A program made the position numbers and the translations under genes. Below are positions 25,170 through 33,129 of a stretch of 35,570 nt of DNA, one piece after another. The stretch comes from Nitrospinota bacterium (GTDB lineage Bacteria > JADFOP01): positions 1 to 35,570 of the forward strand of contig JADFOP010000019.1 of the NCBI GenBank assembly GCA_022562795.1, read 5' to 3'. Each line of letters starts with the position of its first letter. Within the stretch, counting starts at the first letter, position 1. A model generated the notes under the pieces. It was not told where the DNA came from, did no database searches, and saw only the letters and a program-made list of their open reading frames with translations.

Positions 25170-26658
25170 AACAGCAATGTCTTTGCCAGTTGTAAGCATG
25201 AAATATTGCTCTTCCTTGGGGCAAGTTGATATGGCCAGCGTAAACAGCGCTGTGCTGAATAGATCAAGGACCTTCAGAGAGAACATTGTCCTGTTGTTTT
25301 GCCTGGCGGCATTTGTGGTTGTATTAACACAGACAGGCATTGAGCTTTACGTGCCCGCAGTTTTCGGTTCGTTCGTATTGATTTTGCTTTTTCAAAAAAT
25401 ATTGTTGGATGCTTCATTGAGCTTTTTGTATATGACAGTACCGTCATTTTTTCTGCTCCTTTACCTTGTCCTGATGTCAATTCCTTCGATGATAATTTTC
25501 CCCACAATGCAGCCCCCCACAAAATATACTTACTTTTTAGCAATTCAAAGTGTTCTAGTCACGTTTCCAATTGGAGTGATGTTAGCCAACCTTCACGTTC
25601 AAAACCCTTCGAAGAACATTAGAGGATATTTACACTCAAAGCTTGAAAAGACCGAGCAGGACCGTTTATTTCTTCCTTTCTTCAAATTGTTCATCATCTC
25701 GTCTATACCAATAATGGTGCTCTATTTCTTATATTCAAAACATGTTCAATTAATAGAAGTAGCTAAAGTATATCCAACTCTAATTGAGAAAGAAGCGTTA
25801 AGATTCACAGCAAATGAGCTGCCCAAGATTATCCACTTCCTATTTGAGATGCTTCGCAGGTTTATTTTGCCCTTTTGTATGTTATACGCATTCTTCATGG
25901 CATTGGTATACAAGTCTAAATGGAAAATAACATTCTCGATGTTATTCTTTTCAACCCTGGTCGTTAGTATGTTGACATTGGATAGAGCTCCCCCAGCTGC
26001 CGTGTTTTTCATGATTATAATAGCGTATATTCTGGCAAGGAACAAATCAATCTTTGGCGCATTTAATATTAAATTAATTCTGATTTTTGCGATCGCCTCC
26101 ATGTTGGGAGGAGCTATTTCAATATTGCAATATCAGTCAGATTACTATTGGGATGTGTTTGTAAATAATGTTTGGTACTTTACGTCCTATAGGTTACTAC
26201 AAGACCCATCTTATATGGCGTCTCTCGCATTTGAGAATTTTAATGAAGGAACCGGATTCTTATATGGAAAAGCCATACGGTTATTTTCGGTATTGCTAAA
26301 TTTTGAATATGTGGAGAGCCTTGACTTTGCTATACCGCTGGCCGCCGCCCCTGTCAGTTTCATCGGGGATTTGTGGAGGAACTGGGCGTGGCCTGGTGTA
26401 ATTATTGGTTCGATATGCCTGGGATATCTATACCAGCTAATTCAGTTAAAATTATTTACCACCAAAAATGTGACAAGTTTAACGATTTACGTAATAATAC
26501 TTACCCAATCTGTCTGGATACTATATGGTAATTTATTGGGAATTATGTCAGTGACGGTTTTTTCAATATCGATATTCTTTGGTTTATTAAATAATAGACG
26601 TACAAAATCATATAGACATCGATATCACATAATGAGTGTGAAATCGAGTGCCTTTTAA
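25162..26658 (+). CDS. wzy: Wzy-like oligosaccharide repeat-unit polymerase
   Basis: The product (up to 498 residues) is very hydrophobic, with about 11-12 membrane segments and a large extracytoplasmic region near 180-230. Near the C-terminus AAPVSFIGDLWRNWAWPGVIIGSICLGYLY matches the pattern of oligosaccharide repeat-unit polymerases, which join flipped units block-wise. Wzy proteins vary greatly, so position after Wzx supports the call. The far 5' start is a TTG at 25162 overlapping wzx; ATG codons at 25177, 25198 and 25231 are alternatives and none has a strong ribosome-binding site. The DNA is clearly richer in A and T than upstream genes, suggesting acquisition. Confidence 0.8.
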   Translation: MSKTAMSLPVVSMKYCSSLGQVDMASVNSAVLNRSRTFRENIVLLFCLAAFVVVLTQTGIELYVPAVFGSFVLILLFQKILLDASLSFLYMTVPSFFLLLYLVLMSIPSMIIFPTMQPPTKYTYFLAIQSVLVTFPIGVMLANLHVQNPSKNIRGYLHSKLEKTEQDRLFLPFFKLFIISSIPIMVLYFLYSKHVQLIEVAKVYPTLIEKEALRFTANELPKIIHFLFEMLRRFILPFCMLYAFFMALVYKSKWKITFSMLFFSTLVVSMLTLDRAPPAAVFFMIIIAYILARNKSIFGAFNIKLILIFAIASMLGGAISILQYQSDYYWDVFVNNVWYFTSYRLLQDPSYMASLAFENFNEGTGFLYGKAIRLFSVLLNFEYVESLDFAIPLAAAPVSFIGDLWRNWAWPGVIIGSICLGYLYQLIQLKLFTTKNVTSLTIYVIILTQSVWILYGNLLGIMSVTVFSISIFFGLLNNRRTKSYRHRYHIMSVKSSAF

Positions 26659-26748
26659 GTGGCATTCCTCGTATTCAGAATTGTCCCTGATAGTGTCTAA
26701 TCAATACTTTCAACATTATTTGAAACGTGGTTACCTAAGAAATAAGAT

Positions 26749-27909
26749 ATGAAAAAAGTATCGATTGTTATTCCGACTCGCAATAGGGCTCACCTTCTAG
26801 ACTATGCCTTGAGAAGCGCTCTAAATCAAACGTACAGAAATCTAGAGATTATAGTGTGTGACAATGATTCAAGCGATAATACGAAAGAAGTAGTGGAATC
26901 ATACGGAAATAACAACCTCATTTACATTCGGACCGACAAAGCCTTATCAATGCCAGACAATTGGGATTTCGCTCTTCTGAAGGCGACCGGGGAGTATATA
27001 ACATATCTAACAGATGACTCATATCTCCTACCAAATACTATTACGACTGTTATGAATGAGTTGGATAAATATAATGCAGATGTCGCTGTCTGGAAACACA
27101 GCGCCTATTTCGCGCATGATTGGCTGGAGCCCGCGAGAAGGAACTTATTATACATCCCCAAGGTAACCTTTAAATCTTACTTAATGAACAGCAAATTAAG
27201 TTTGCAGAGACTATTCGATAATGATGAATCAGTATCCACAATTATTCCAAAAACTTTAAACTCGCTATGTCATCGGTCAATCGTTGAGAATACAGTTCGT
27301 GTTCAGAATCGGTTTTTCTTGCCCTCTTGTCCTGATTATTCTTCAGCAGCAAGCGTAATGTTACATGTCCCAAAATATTTACTCATAGATCAGGCCTTGT
27401 ATATAGACGGTGTGACCAGCTCAAGCATCGGCGCAACCAAGAGTTTCAATATAGGGGAGAGCGCCCAGAAGTTTATCCAAGAATTTGACGAAGGAATAAG
27501 CGAGGTCGCTTTCCTGAAAATTCCCGTATCCCCCGCTGTTATTGGCAAAAGCCTGGAAAGAGTTACGAGCTACTATTTAGACACCTGCCCGGAGATCAAC
27601 ATAAAGAACTTACTCTGCAGTATAAGCGACCGGCTTGTGAAGGTAGAAGTAAATGGAGCCGATGTGAAAGCTTATTGGAAGCTACTCAATGACTATATAG
27701 CTATTCAACCGAGAGAGACAAGATTTGCGACAGCAAAGCAGAAGTGGCTATCTAGATTAAAATGGATGATGGTTAAGAAGATTCGCTCATCTAGCTCGTT
27801 AGAATGGATTGAAAAGGTTAGGAGTCTTCATATTTTAAAGGGAAGCGATTATAATTTCACTAATATCGAAGAGAGTGCAAGAGTAGTCGCTCTGAGGGGG
27901 GGCAAGTAA
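26749..27909 (+). CDS. Family 2 glycosyltransferase
   Basis: The 386-residue protein starts with the GT-A fold signature KVSIVIPTRNRAHLLDYALR followed by SALNQTYRNLEIIVCDNDSSDNT. At the metal-binding position it reads YLTDDSYLLP, a DDS variant of the usual DXD or DDD. It has no membrane segment, so it should act on the cytoplasmic face, adding one sugar to the growing lipid-linked unit. Donor and linkage are unknown. The C-terminal half (after about 230) is not recognisable. It lies in the AT-rich segment, 90 bases past the polymerase gene, with only a weak ribosome-binding site. Confidence 0.87.
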   Translation: MKKVSIVIPTRNRAHLLDYALRSALNQTYRNLEIIVCDNDSSDNTKEVVESYGNNNLIYIRTDKALSMPDNWDFALLKATGEYITYLTDDSYLLPNTITTVMNELDKYNADVAVWKHSAYFAHDWLEPARRNLLYIPKVTFKSYLMNSKLSLQRLFDNDESVSTIIPKTLNSLCHRSIVENTVRVQNRFFLPSCPDYSSAASVMLHVPKYLLIDQALYIDGVTSSSIGATKSFNIGESAQKFIQEFDEGISEVAFLKIPVSPAVIGKSLERVTSYYLDTCPEINIKNLLCSISDRLVKVEVNGADVKAYWKLLNDYIAIQPRETRFATAKQKWLSRLKWMMVKKIRSSSSLEWIEKVRSLHILKGSDYNFTNIEESARVVALRGGK

Positions 27910-27943
27910 GGTTGAAGTTGGAAGAAAGTGGTGTTTTGTCGAG

Positions 27944-28996
27944 ATGAATAGGATAAGCGAAATTCCAATGGTTTCGGTCATTATCCCATGCCGGAACGAA
28001 GAGATGTTTATAGGCCAGTGCCTGGAGTCGATCATCAGGAACGATTACCCAAAGGATCGGCTGGAGATTCTCGTCGTGGATGGGATGAGTGATGATGGGA
28101 CCAGGGCGATTCTTGAATCCTATGCTCAAAACTATTCCTTCATCAGCCTCCTAGACAACCCCAAGAAGATAACCCCGGCGGCGCTCAACACGGGGATCAG
28201 GAACGCGAAGGGCGAGGTAATTATCCGTATGGACGCCCACGCAGAGCTGGAAAAGGATTATATCTCGCTAAGCGTTGAGGCTCTTGACAAGTATGGGGCT
28301 GACAATGTGGGCGGAAACATGAAGACCCTTCCGCAAGAAGATGGGCTAATAGGCAGAGCGATTGTTTTTAGCATAAGCCACCGGTTTGGTGTGGGGAATT
28401 CATATTTTAGGATTAACTCGACTGAACCGAGGTGGGTCGATACTGTGTTTGGTGGATGCTACAGAAGGGAGCTCTTTGATCGGGTCGGCCTGTTCAATGA
28501 AAATCTCCCGAGAAGTCAGGATATTGAGTTTAACCTCAGGCTCAAGAAGGCCGGAGGACGGACCCTGCTGGTGCCGGATATTGTGAGCTACTACTATCCG
28601 CGATCGAACATAAAATCGTTTTGGAAGCACAATGTGATGAACGGTGTCTGGGCGATCCTGCCGTTTGTACACAGCGAGGTGATTCCCGTCCGATGGCGCC
28701 ACCTCGTGCCGCTGGCCTTTGTCCTTGGGCTTTTAAGCTCGGCCGCCCTGGCCTTGGTCTCACCGCTTGGCCCGTGGCCGCTGCTCGGCATCTTGGGGGC
28801 GTATGGCGTAGCCAACTTGGTCGCCTCCGCCCATGTGGCCCAAAGAGAAAATGACATTCGTTTTCTCCCGCTGATGCCTGCGATCTTCAGCTGTTTGCAT
28901 CTGGGTTATGGTCTTGGGAGCCTTTTGGGAATATTCAAGGCCATCGCTCACATGCTTTCCAGGGAAAGACTGGCCGAGCTAAGGACCTCGTCCTGA
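27944..28996 (+). CDS. Family 2 glycosyltransferase, ExoA-like, with C-terminal membrane segments
   Basis: The 350-residue enzyme has a GT-A domain at the N-terminus: VSVIIPCRNEEMFIGQCLESI, ILVVDGMSDDGT, the metal-binding MDAHA near residue 99, and SQDIEFNLRLKKAGG as the acceptor/catalytic segment. After about residue 245 come two or three hydrophobic helices (LAFVLGLLSSAALALVSPLG and LLGILGAYGVANLVASA), as in the succinoglycan enzyme ExoA. It should extend the undecaprenyl-linked glycan at the inner membrane; the sugar is not known. GC content returns to the level of the locus from this gene on. Confidence 0.9.
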   Translation: MNRISEIPMVSVIIPCRNEEMFIGQCLESIIRNDYPKDRLEILVVDGMSDDGTRAILESYAQNYSFISLLDNPKKITPAALNTGIRNAKGEVIIRMDAHAELEKDYISLSVEALDKYGADNVGGNMKTLPQEDGLIGRAIVFSISHRFGVGNSYFRINSTEPRWVDTVFGGCYRRELFDRVGLFNENLPRSQDIEFNLRLKKAGGRTLLVPDIVSYYYPRSNIKSFWKHNVMNGVWAILPFVHSEVIPVRWRHLVPLAFVLGLLSSAALALVSPLGPWPLLGILGAYGVANLVASAHVAQRENDIRFLPLMPAIFSCLHLGYGLGSLLGIFKAIAHMLSRERLAELRTSS

Positions 28997-29061
28997 AGGA
29001 TTTCTCCGGCGGATTAACCCGCTTATTGATCAGGTTGGAAGATTATTGAGAGGATTATCGA

Positions 29062-29856
29062 ATGACAGCCGTTACGCTTGAGAGAAGGAAAGAAGAAGAG
29101 AGGGAGCTACACGATAAGCTCAGGGGCGACCATGTGGACGAGAGCCGTTACTTAACCAACAAGAAATTCTACTCTATCGCATCAAGCAATAGAAGGTTTG
29201 TAGAAGACTGGTTGAAGGAGCGGTGCGAGGGCAAAAAGGTACTGGATTACTGTTGTGGAAACGGGCAGACAGCGATTTTCTGTGCGGAGGCTGGAGCCGA
29301 CTCCTGGGGGATCGATATATCGCCGGTCTCAATTGAAAATGCAGAGGAGCTGGCCAGTGAGAGGGGCGTTAAAGGTAAAACTAAATTTCTTGTTATGGAT
29401 GGTGAGGCAATGGAGTTTCCCGACGCCTTCTTTGACCTCGTAGTGGTCCACGGGGTGCTCCACCATCTCGACCTGGAAAAGGCTTACTCTGAGTTAGCCC
29501 GCATTCTCAAACCCGAAGGCGAAATCATTTCCACCGAAGCGCTTCGTCATAATATATTTATCCACTTGTATAGAAAGATTACTCCTCATTTGAGGACCGC
29601 CTGGGAGGTGGACCACATCTTGGGAAAGAAGGATATTGAGAAGGCGAGGGAATATTTTCACAAGGTGGATGTCGTTAAATTCTTTTACCTGGCTACTATT
29701 GCAGCAATTCCTTTCCGGAATTTTCCGAATTTCTATTTTTTACGAAGGATCCTGGAGGCCGTGGATTCGGTCTTGTTGAGGCTTCCTGTTCTCAAATGGC
29801 AGGCGTGGATGGCGGTGTTTGTGCTCTCTCACCCGAAAAGGGCGACTCCCCTATAA
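29062..29856 (+). CDS. Class I SAM-dependent methyltransferase
   Basis: The 264-residue protein carries the Rossmann-type methyltransferase motifs: VLDYCCGNGQTAIFCAEAGA (motif I) near residue 60, GIDISPVSIENAEELA, the DGEAMEFPDAFFDLVVVHGVLHHL stretch (motifs II and III) and ILKPEGEIISTEAL. It is of the Methyltransf_11 type, with a C-terminal helical extension of about 90 residues. Its substrate is unknown; in this locus it probably methylates a sugar or the lipid-linked glycan. The start is ATG at 29062, and the phosphoglycosyl transferase gene follows by 22 bases. Confidence 0.88.
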   Translation: MTAVTLERRKEEERELHDKLRGDHVDESRYLTNKKFYSIASSNRRFVEDWLKERCEGKKVLDYCCGNGQTAIFCAEAGADSWGIDISPVSIENAEELASERGVKGKTKFLVMDGEAMEFPDAFFDLVVVHGVLHHLDLEKAYSELARILKPEGEIISTEALRHNIFIHLYRKITPHLRTAWEVDHILGKKDIEKAREYFHKVDVVKFFYLATIAAIPFRNFPNFYFLRRILEAVDSVLLRLPVLKWQAWMAVFVLSHPKRATPL

Positions 29857-29878
29857 CCATCAAAGAGCGATTGAGATT

Positions 29879-30547
29879 ATGATAAAAAGGGCGTTTGACT
29901 TCCTGATTTCCCTTCTAGGCCTTCTCGCTCTATCACCAGTTCTCTCGATTTTAGCCTTGTTGATTAAGCTCTCCTCGCCTGGGCCGGTATTCTACCGCGG
30001 CGTACGGGTTGGACGGTATGGCAAGCCGTTTCGAATTTTAAAGTTCCGAACAATGGTCGTGGATGCCGAGCGGATTGGAGGATCGTCTACCCCAGAGGAT
30101 GACCCGCGTATTACAACCGTTGGACGCTTCTTGCGCAAGTACAAACTAGATGAGCTGCCTCAGCTTATCAACGTTTTCAAGGGTGACATGAGCTTCGTTG
30201 GCCCCAGACCACAAGTGCCGTGGGCCGTTGAGCTTTACACGGAAGAGGAGAAAGCCTTGTTGAGCGTGCGGCCTGGGATCACGGACTATGCGTCCATCCG
30301 GTTCAGCAAAGAGGCTGATATATTGCGCGGAAGCGGTGATCCGGACAGGGAGTATCTTGAGAAAATAGCGCCTGAGAAGATCAGGCTTGGCTTGGAGTAT
30401 GTAAGAAACCACTCCCTCCTGGTGGATATTAAAATCATCCTGGCCACTTTCTGGGCCCTAATGAGGGGAAATTCCGGATGGGTATCTGCAATGCCAAAAA
30501 GCTCGGATGGGTCCGTCGAGAACGCCCATCGACAAGAGGTAGCCTGA
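29879..30547 (+). CDS. Initiating phosphoglycosyl transferase (bacterial sugar transferase, PglC/WcaJ core)
   Basis: The 222-residue monotopic enzyme transfers a sugar phosphate from a nucleotide sugar to undecaprenyl phosphate, the first step of repeat-unit assembly. It opens with KRAFDFLISLLGLLALSPVLSILALLIKLSSPGPVFY (a re-entrant membrane helix with the helix-breaking Ser-Pro), then ILKFRTM, the catalytic Asp-Glu in LDELPQLINVFKGDMSFVGPRP, and SVRPGITDYASIRF. It is only the catalytic core, without the four-helix and CoA-binding domains of WcaJ. An open frame reaches back to 29819, but only with a TTG inside the previous gene; the ATG at 29879 fits the family start. Sugar specificity is not readable. 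Confidence 0.92.
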   Translation: MIKRAFDFLISLLGLLALSPVLSILALLIKLSSPGPVFYRGVRVGRYGKPFRILKFRTMVVDAERIGGSSTPEDDPRITTVGRFLRKYKLDELPQLINVFKGDMSFVGPRPQVPWAVELYTEEEKALLSVRPGITDYASIRFSKEADILRGSGDPDREYLEKIAPEKIRLGLEYVRNHSLLVDIKIILATFWALMRGNSGWVSAMPKSSDGSVENAHRQEVA

Positions 30548-30551
30548 GGCC

Positions 30552-31286
30552 ATGAAATCTCTTAGGACCGAAGTCGAGCAACAAGTCGGGAAGAATATTG
30601 AGAGCATTTTTCTCAACTGTTCCGACAGCGTGGAAATCAAACTGGAGAATTTCACGAAATACGTGCGGAGACAGCATCTGAAGCGATTTTTAGCGCTTTA
30701 TGAGGTATTCAAGCTCGTTTTACCCGTGAAAGGGTCTGTTATCGAGTGCGGGGTTTGGCGTGGCTTTAGTTTGATGGCCTGGGCCAAGCTCAGCACGATG
30801 CTGGAACCTGAAAACCTAACGCGGCGTATATACGGTTTCGACACGTTTGAGGGCTTCCCCTCCGTTCATGATATAGATCAGAGCGCGTTTAAAACAAATG
30901 AGAGAGGGGAGCTCAGCTCCCATTCCTATGATGAGCTTTTTCAGCTAATTAAAGAGTATGATGCAGACCGGTTTCTGGGCCACATTGGGAAGGTCGAGTT
31001 GATCAGGGGAGATATGGCTAAGACCATCCCTGAGTTTATCGAGAGGCATCAACACCTCATGGTCAGCTTGCTCTTTATTGACTGCGACCTCTACGAACCC
31101 ACCAGGACGGCCCTCGAGCACTTCCTTCCAAGAATGCCCAAGGGCGCGATCGTTGCCTTCGATGATCTAGATAATCCCATTTGGCCAGGAGAGACACTGG
31201 CAATCTTAGAAACGGTGGGCCTCAACAAGCTTAAACTTCAAAGGCTTGAATGGGATCCGTACATAGCTTACGCCGTTATTGAATAG
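30552..31286 (+). CDS. TylF/MycF-type O-methyltransferase
   Basis: The 244-residue protein matches the macrocin O-methyltransferase family: GSVIECGVWRGFSLMAWAKL for SAM binding (near residue 62), GFDTFEGFPSVHD, the acidic metal site LLFIDCDLYEPTRTALEHFLPRMPKGAIVAFDDLDNP with clustered aspartates, and a C-terminal strand AYAVIE. Characterised members methylate hydroxyls of deoxysugars with Mg2+. Here it should cap or modify a sugar of the repeat unit. It begins 4 bases after the initiating transferase and ends directly against the transketolase gene, so the three are co-transcribed. Confidence 0.9.
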   Translation: MKSLRTEVEQQVGKNIESIFLNCSDSVEIKLENFTKYVRRQHLKRFLALYEVFKLVLPVKGSVIECGVWRGFSLMAWAKLSTMLEPENLTRRIYGFDTFEGFPSVHDIDQSAFKTNERGELSSHSYDELFQLIKEYDADRFLGHIGKVELIRGDMAKTIPEFIERHQHLMVSLLFIDCDLYEPTRTALEHFLPRMPKGAIVAFDDLDNPIWPGETLAILETVGLNKLKLQRLEWDPYIAYAVIE

Positions 31287-32144
31287 GTGGCTGAGGAGAT
31301 GGGCCCGGAGAATACAAGCTTGGAATCAGATGTAGATTACTACCGGTCACTGGCCAAGAGAGTCCGCCAGCACGTCCTCAGAATGACCCATCGTGCTAAG
31401 AGCGCTCATGTTGGGACGTCTTTCTCGATGGTGGAGCTTTTGGCGGTTCTTTATGGAGGCGTGCTGCGGGTCGACCCGGTACACCCCACCTGGGACGAGC
31501 GCGACCGCTTCATCCTGAGCAAGGGGCATGGATGTGCCGGCCTGTACGCCGTTCTCGCCGAATGTGGCTTCATTCCACTCGCGTGGCTGGATGATTTCTG
31601 TAAGGACGGCGCGCGCCTGGCGGGCCATGTCACCCATACGGGGGTTCCGGGCGTGGAGGTCTCTACCGGCTCATTAGGGCATGGGCTTTCGATTGCGTGC
31701 GGGATTGCCTTGGCGGGCAAGCGGGACGAACGGCAATATCGGGTCTTTACTCTCCTGAGCGACGGGGAGTGTGACGAGGGCTCTACCTGGGAGGCGGTGC
31801 TGTTCGCGCCTCATCACAGGCTGGACAACCTGGTTGTCATTGTGGATTACAACAAGATCCAAAGCCTTGGAACGGTGAAAGAGGTTCTTGACCTTGATCC
31901 CTTCGGGGCCAAATGGGAGGCCTTTGGATGGGCGGTACAAGAGATCGACGGTCACGATTTCGAGCAGATCGAAGGCGCGCTGGAAGCGGTTCCGTTTGAA
32001 CCGGGCCGCCCAAGCTGCATCATCGCCCATACGGTCAAGGGCAAAGGGGTCAGCTTCATGGAGAACGAGCTCCTTTGGCATTACCGCTCCCCGGATGATG
32101 AGGAGCTGGCGAGGGCGCTCGCGGAGGTGGGAGGGCAAGAATGA
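31287..32144 (+). CDS. Transketolase, N-terminal (pyrophosphate-binding) subunit
   Basis: The 285-residue protein is the ThDP diphosphate-binding half of a split transketolase. It has HVGTSFSMVELLAVLYGGVLRV, FILSKGHGCAGLYAVLAECG and the metal/diphosphate motif SDGECDEGS...DYN with Asp159 and Asn189 as the Mg2+ ligands; the first residue of the usual GDG is Ser here. With the next gene it forms a two-carbon ketol transferase. Split transketolases occur repeatedly in polysaccharide loci. The start is a GTG abutting the previous stop; an ATG four codons on (31299) is an alternative. It overlaps the C-terminal subunit gene by ATGA. Confidence 0.93.
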   Translation: MAEEMGPENTSLESDVDYYRSLAKRVRQHVLRMTHRAKSAHVGTSFSMVELLAVLYGGVLRVDPVHPTWDERDRFILSKGHGCAGLYAVLAECGFIPLAWLDDFCKDGARLAGHVTHTGVPGVEVSTGSLGHGLSIACGIALAGKRDERQYRVFTLLSDGECDEGSTWEAVLFAPHHRLDNLVVIVDYNKIQSLGTVKEVLDLDPFGAKWEAFGWAVQEIDGHDFEQIEGALEAVPFEPGRPSCIIAHTVKGKGVSFMENELLWHYRSPDDEELARALAEVGGQE

Positions 32145-33073
32145 GGACTGCCTTTTTTCGGGCCCTGCTTGATATGGCCGAGCACGACGAGCGGATTAAC
32201 CTCGTTGTCGGGGAGTTGGGGTTTGGCGTTGTTGAACCCTTCGCCGAGCGATTCCCGGAGCGTTTCCTCAATGCGGGCGTCGCCGAGCAGAACATGACCG
32301 GGATCGCCTCGGGGATGGCGCTTAGCGGAAAGGTCGTCTTCACCTACTCTATAGCTAACTTCCCGACGCTCAGGTGCCTCGAGCAGATTCGTAATGATGT
32401 CTGTTATCACAGGGCAAACGTGATAATCGTGGCCGTCGGAGGCGGGTTTGCCTACGGCGCCCTGGGCATGACCCATCATGCGACGGAGGACCTCGCCATC
32501 ATGCGGGCGCTTCCCGAAATGATGGTTGTGGCCCCCGCCGACCCCATCGAAGCGGCAGAGGCGACTCGAGCGGTCGTATCTCAAGCGGGCCCATGCTACC
32601 TGAGGCTTGGCCGGGCGGGAGAGCCAGCCGTTCACCAATCTGGCATTGAGTTTCAACTTGGAAAAGCTATCCCATTGCGGAGCGGCGGCGACATAACGCT
32701 TATCTCCACCGGTGGCCTCCTGGAGACGGCTCTCAAGGTGGCTGATCGACTGGAGGACGACGGGGTTCGGGCGCGGGTGTTGAGCATGCACACGGTAAAG
32801 CCGTTGGATACCGAAGCGGTTTTGGCGGCGGCGCGAGAGACCCAAGCGATAGTCACCCTTGAAGAGCACAGTGTGGTAGGCGGACTCGGGGGCGCGGTGG
32901 CCGAGGTCTTGGCTGAATCGGGTGAATTACATGTTCGCTTCAAGCGGTTGGGCATTCCGTCGGGTTTTTGCTCTTACGTTGGCAGCCAGGAGTACCTCCG
33001 AGGGGTCTGCGGACTCTCGGAAGAGGGGATCTTGAGGTCGCTGAAGCAGATCCTCGACCTCGTCAAGATTTGA
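32141..33073 (+). CDS. Transketolase, C-terminal (pyrimidine-binding) subunit
   Basis: The 310-residue partner provides the ThDP pyrimidine-binding domain with the activating glutamate (Glu49 in NAGVAEQNM), then GGGFAYGALGMTHHATEDLAIMRALP (residues contacting the sugar phosphate) and a C-terminal domain with LEEHSVVGGLGGAVAEVL. The ATGA overlap with the previous gene favours equal amounts of both subunits. It would transfer a two-carbon unit between sugars, either to supply pentose/heptose precursors or to build a two-carbon branch on a keto sugar. The second option is inference from the setting. Confidence 0.93.
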   Translation: MRTAFFRALLDMAEHDERINLVVGELGFGVVEPFAERFPERFLNAGVAEQNMTGIASGMALSGKVVFTYSIANFPTLRCLEQIRNDVCYHRANVIIVAVGGGFAYGALGMTHHATEDLAIMRALPEMMVVAPADPIEAAEATRAVVSQAGPCYLRLGRAGEPAVHQSGIEFQLGKAIPLRSGGDITLISTGGLLETALKVADRLEDDGVRARVLSMHTVKPLDTEAVLAAARETQAIVTLEEHSVVGGLGGAVAEVLAESGELHVRFKRLGIPSGFCSYVGSQEYLRGVCGLSEEGILRSLKQILDLVKI

Positions 33074-33129
33074 AGGAGACGCCTAAGGGGTTCTATGTGC
33101 CTGTCATGTCGCTGATGGAGCCATAAATA

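Larger units (their letters stand above)
25162..27909. other. AT-rich segment within the GC-rich polysaccharide locus
   Basis: Base composition falls sharply after wzx and recovers in the glycosyltransferase gene starting at 27944. The sample line 25921-25980 has 21 G or C in 60 bases, whereas neighbouring genes run around 50-65 percent by eye. The segment spans the Wzy-like polymerase and one glycosyltransferase, the genes most often exchanged between strains. No insertion sequence or repeat marks its edges. Confidence 0.75.

Noticed and set aside
29819-29878. Upstream extension of the phosphoglycosyl transferase gene
   Set aside because: It needs a TTG start within the methyltransferase gene; the ATG at 29879 gives the standard family start.
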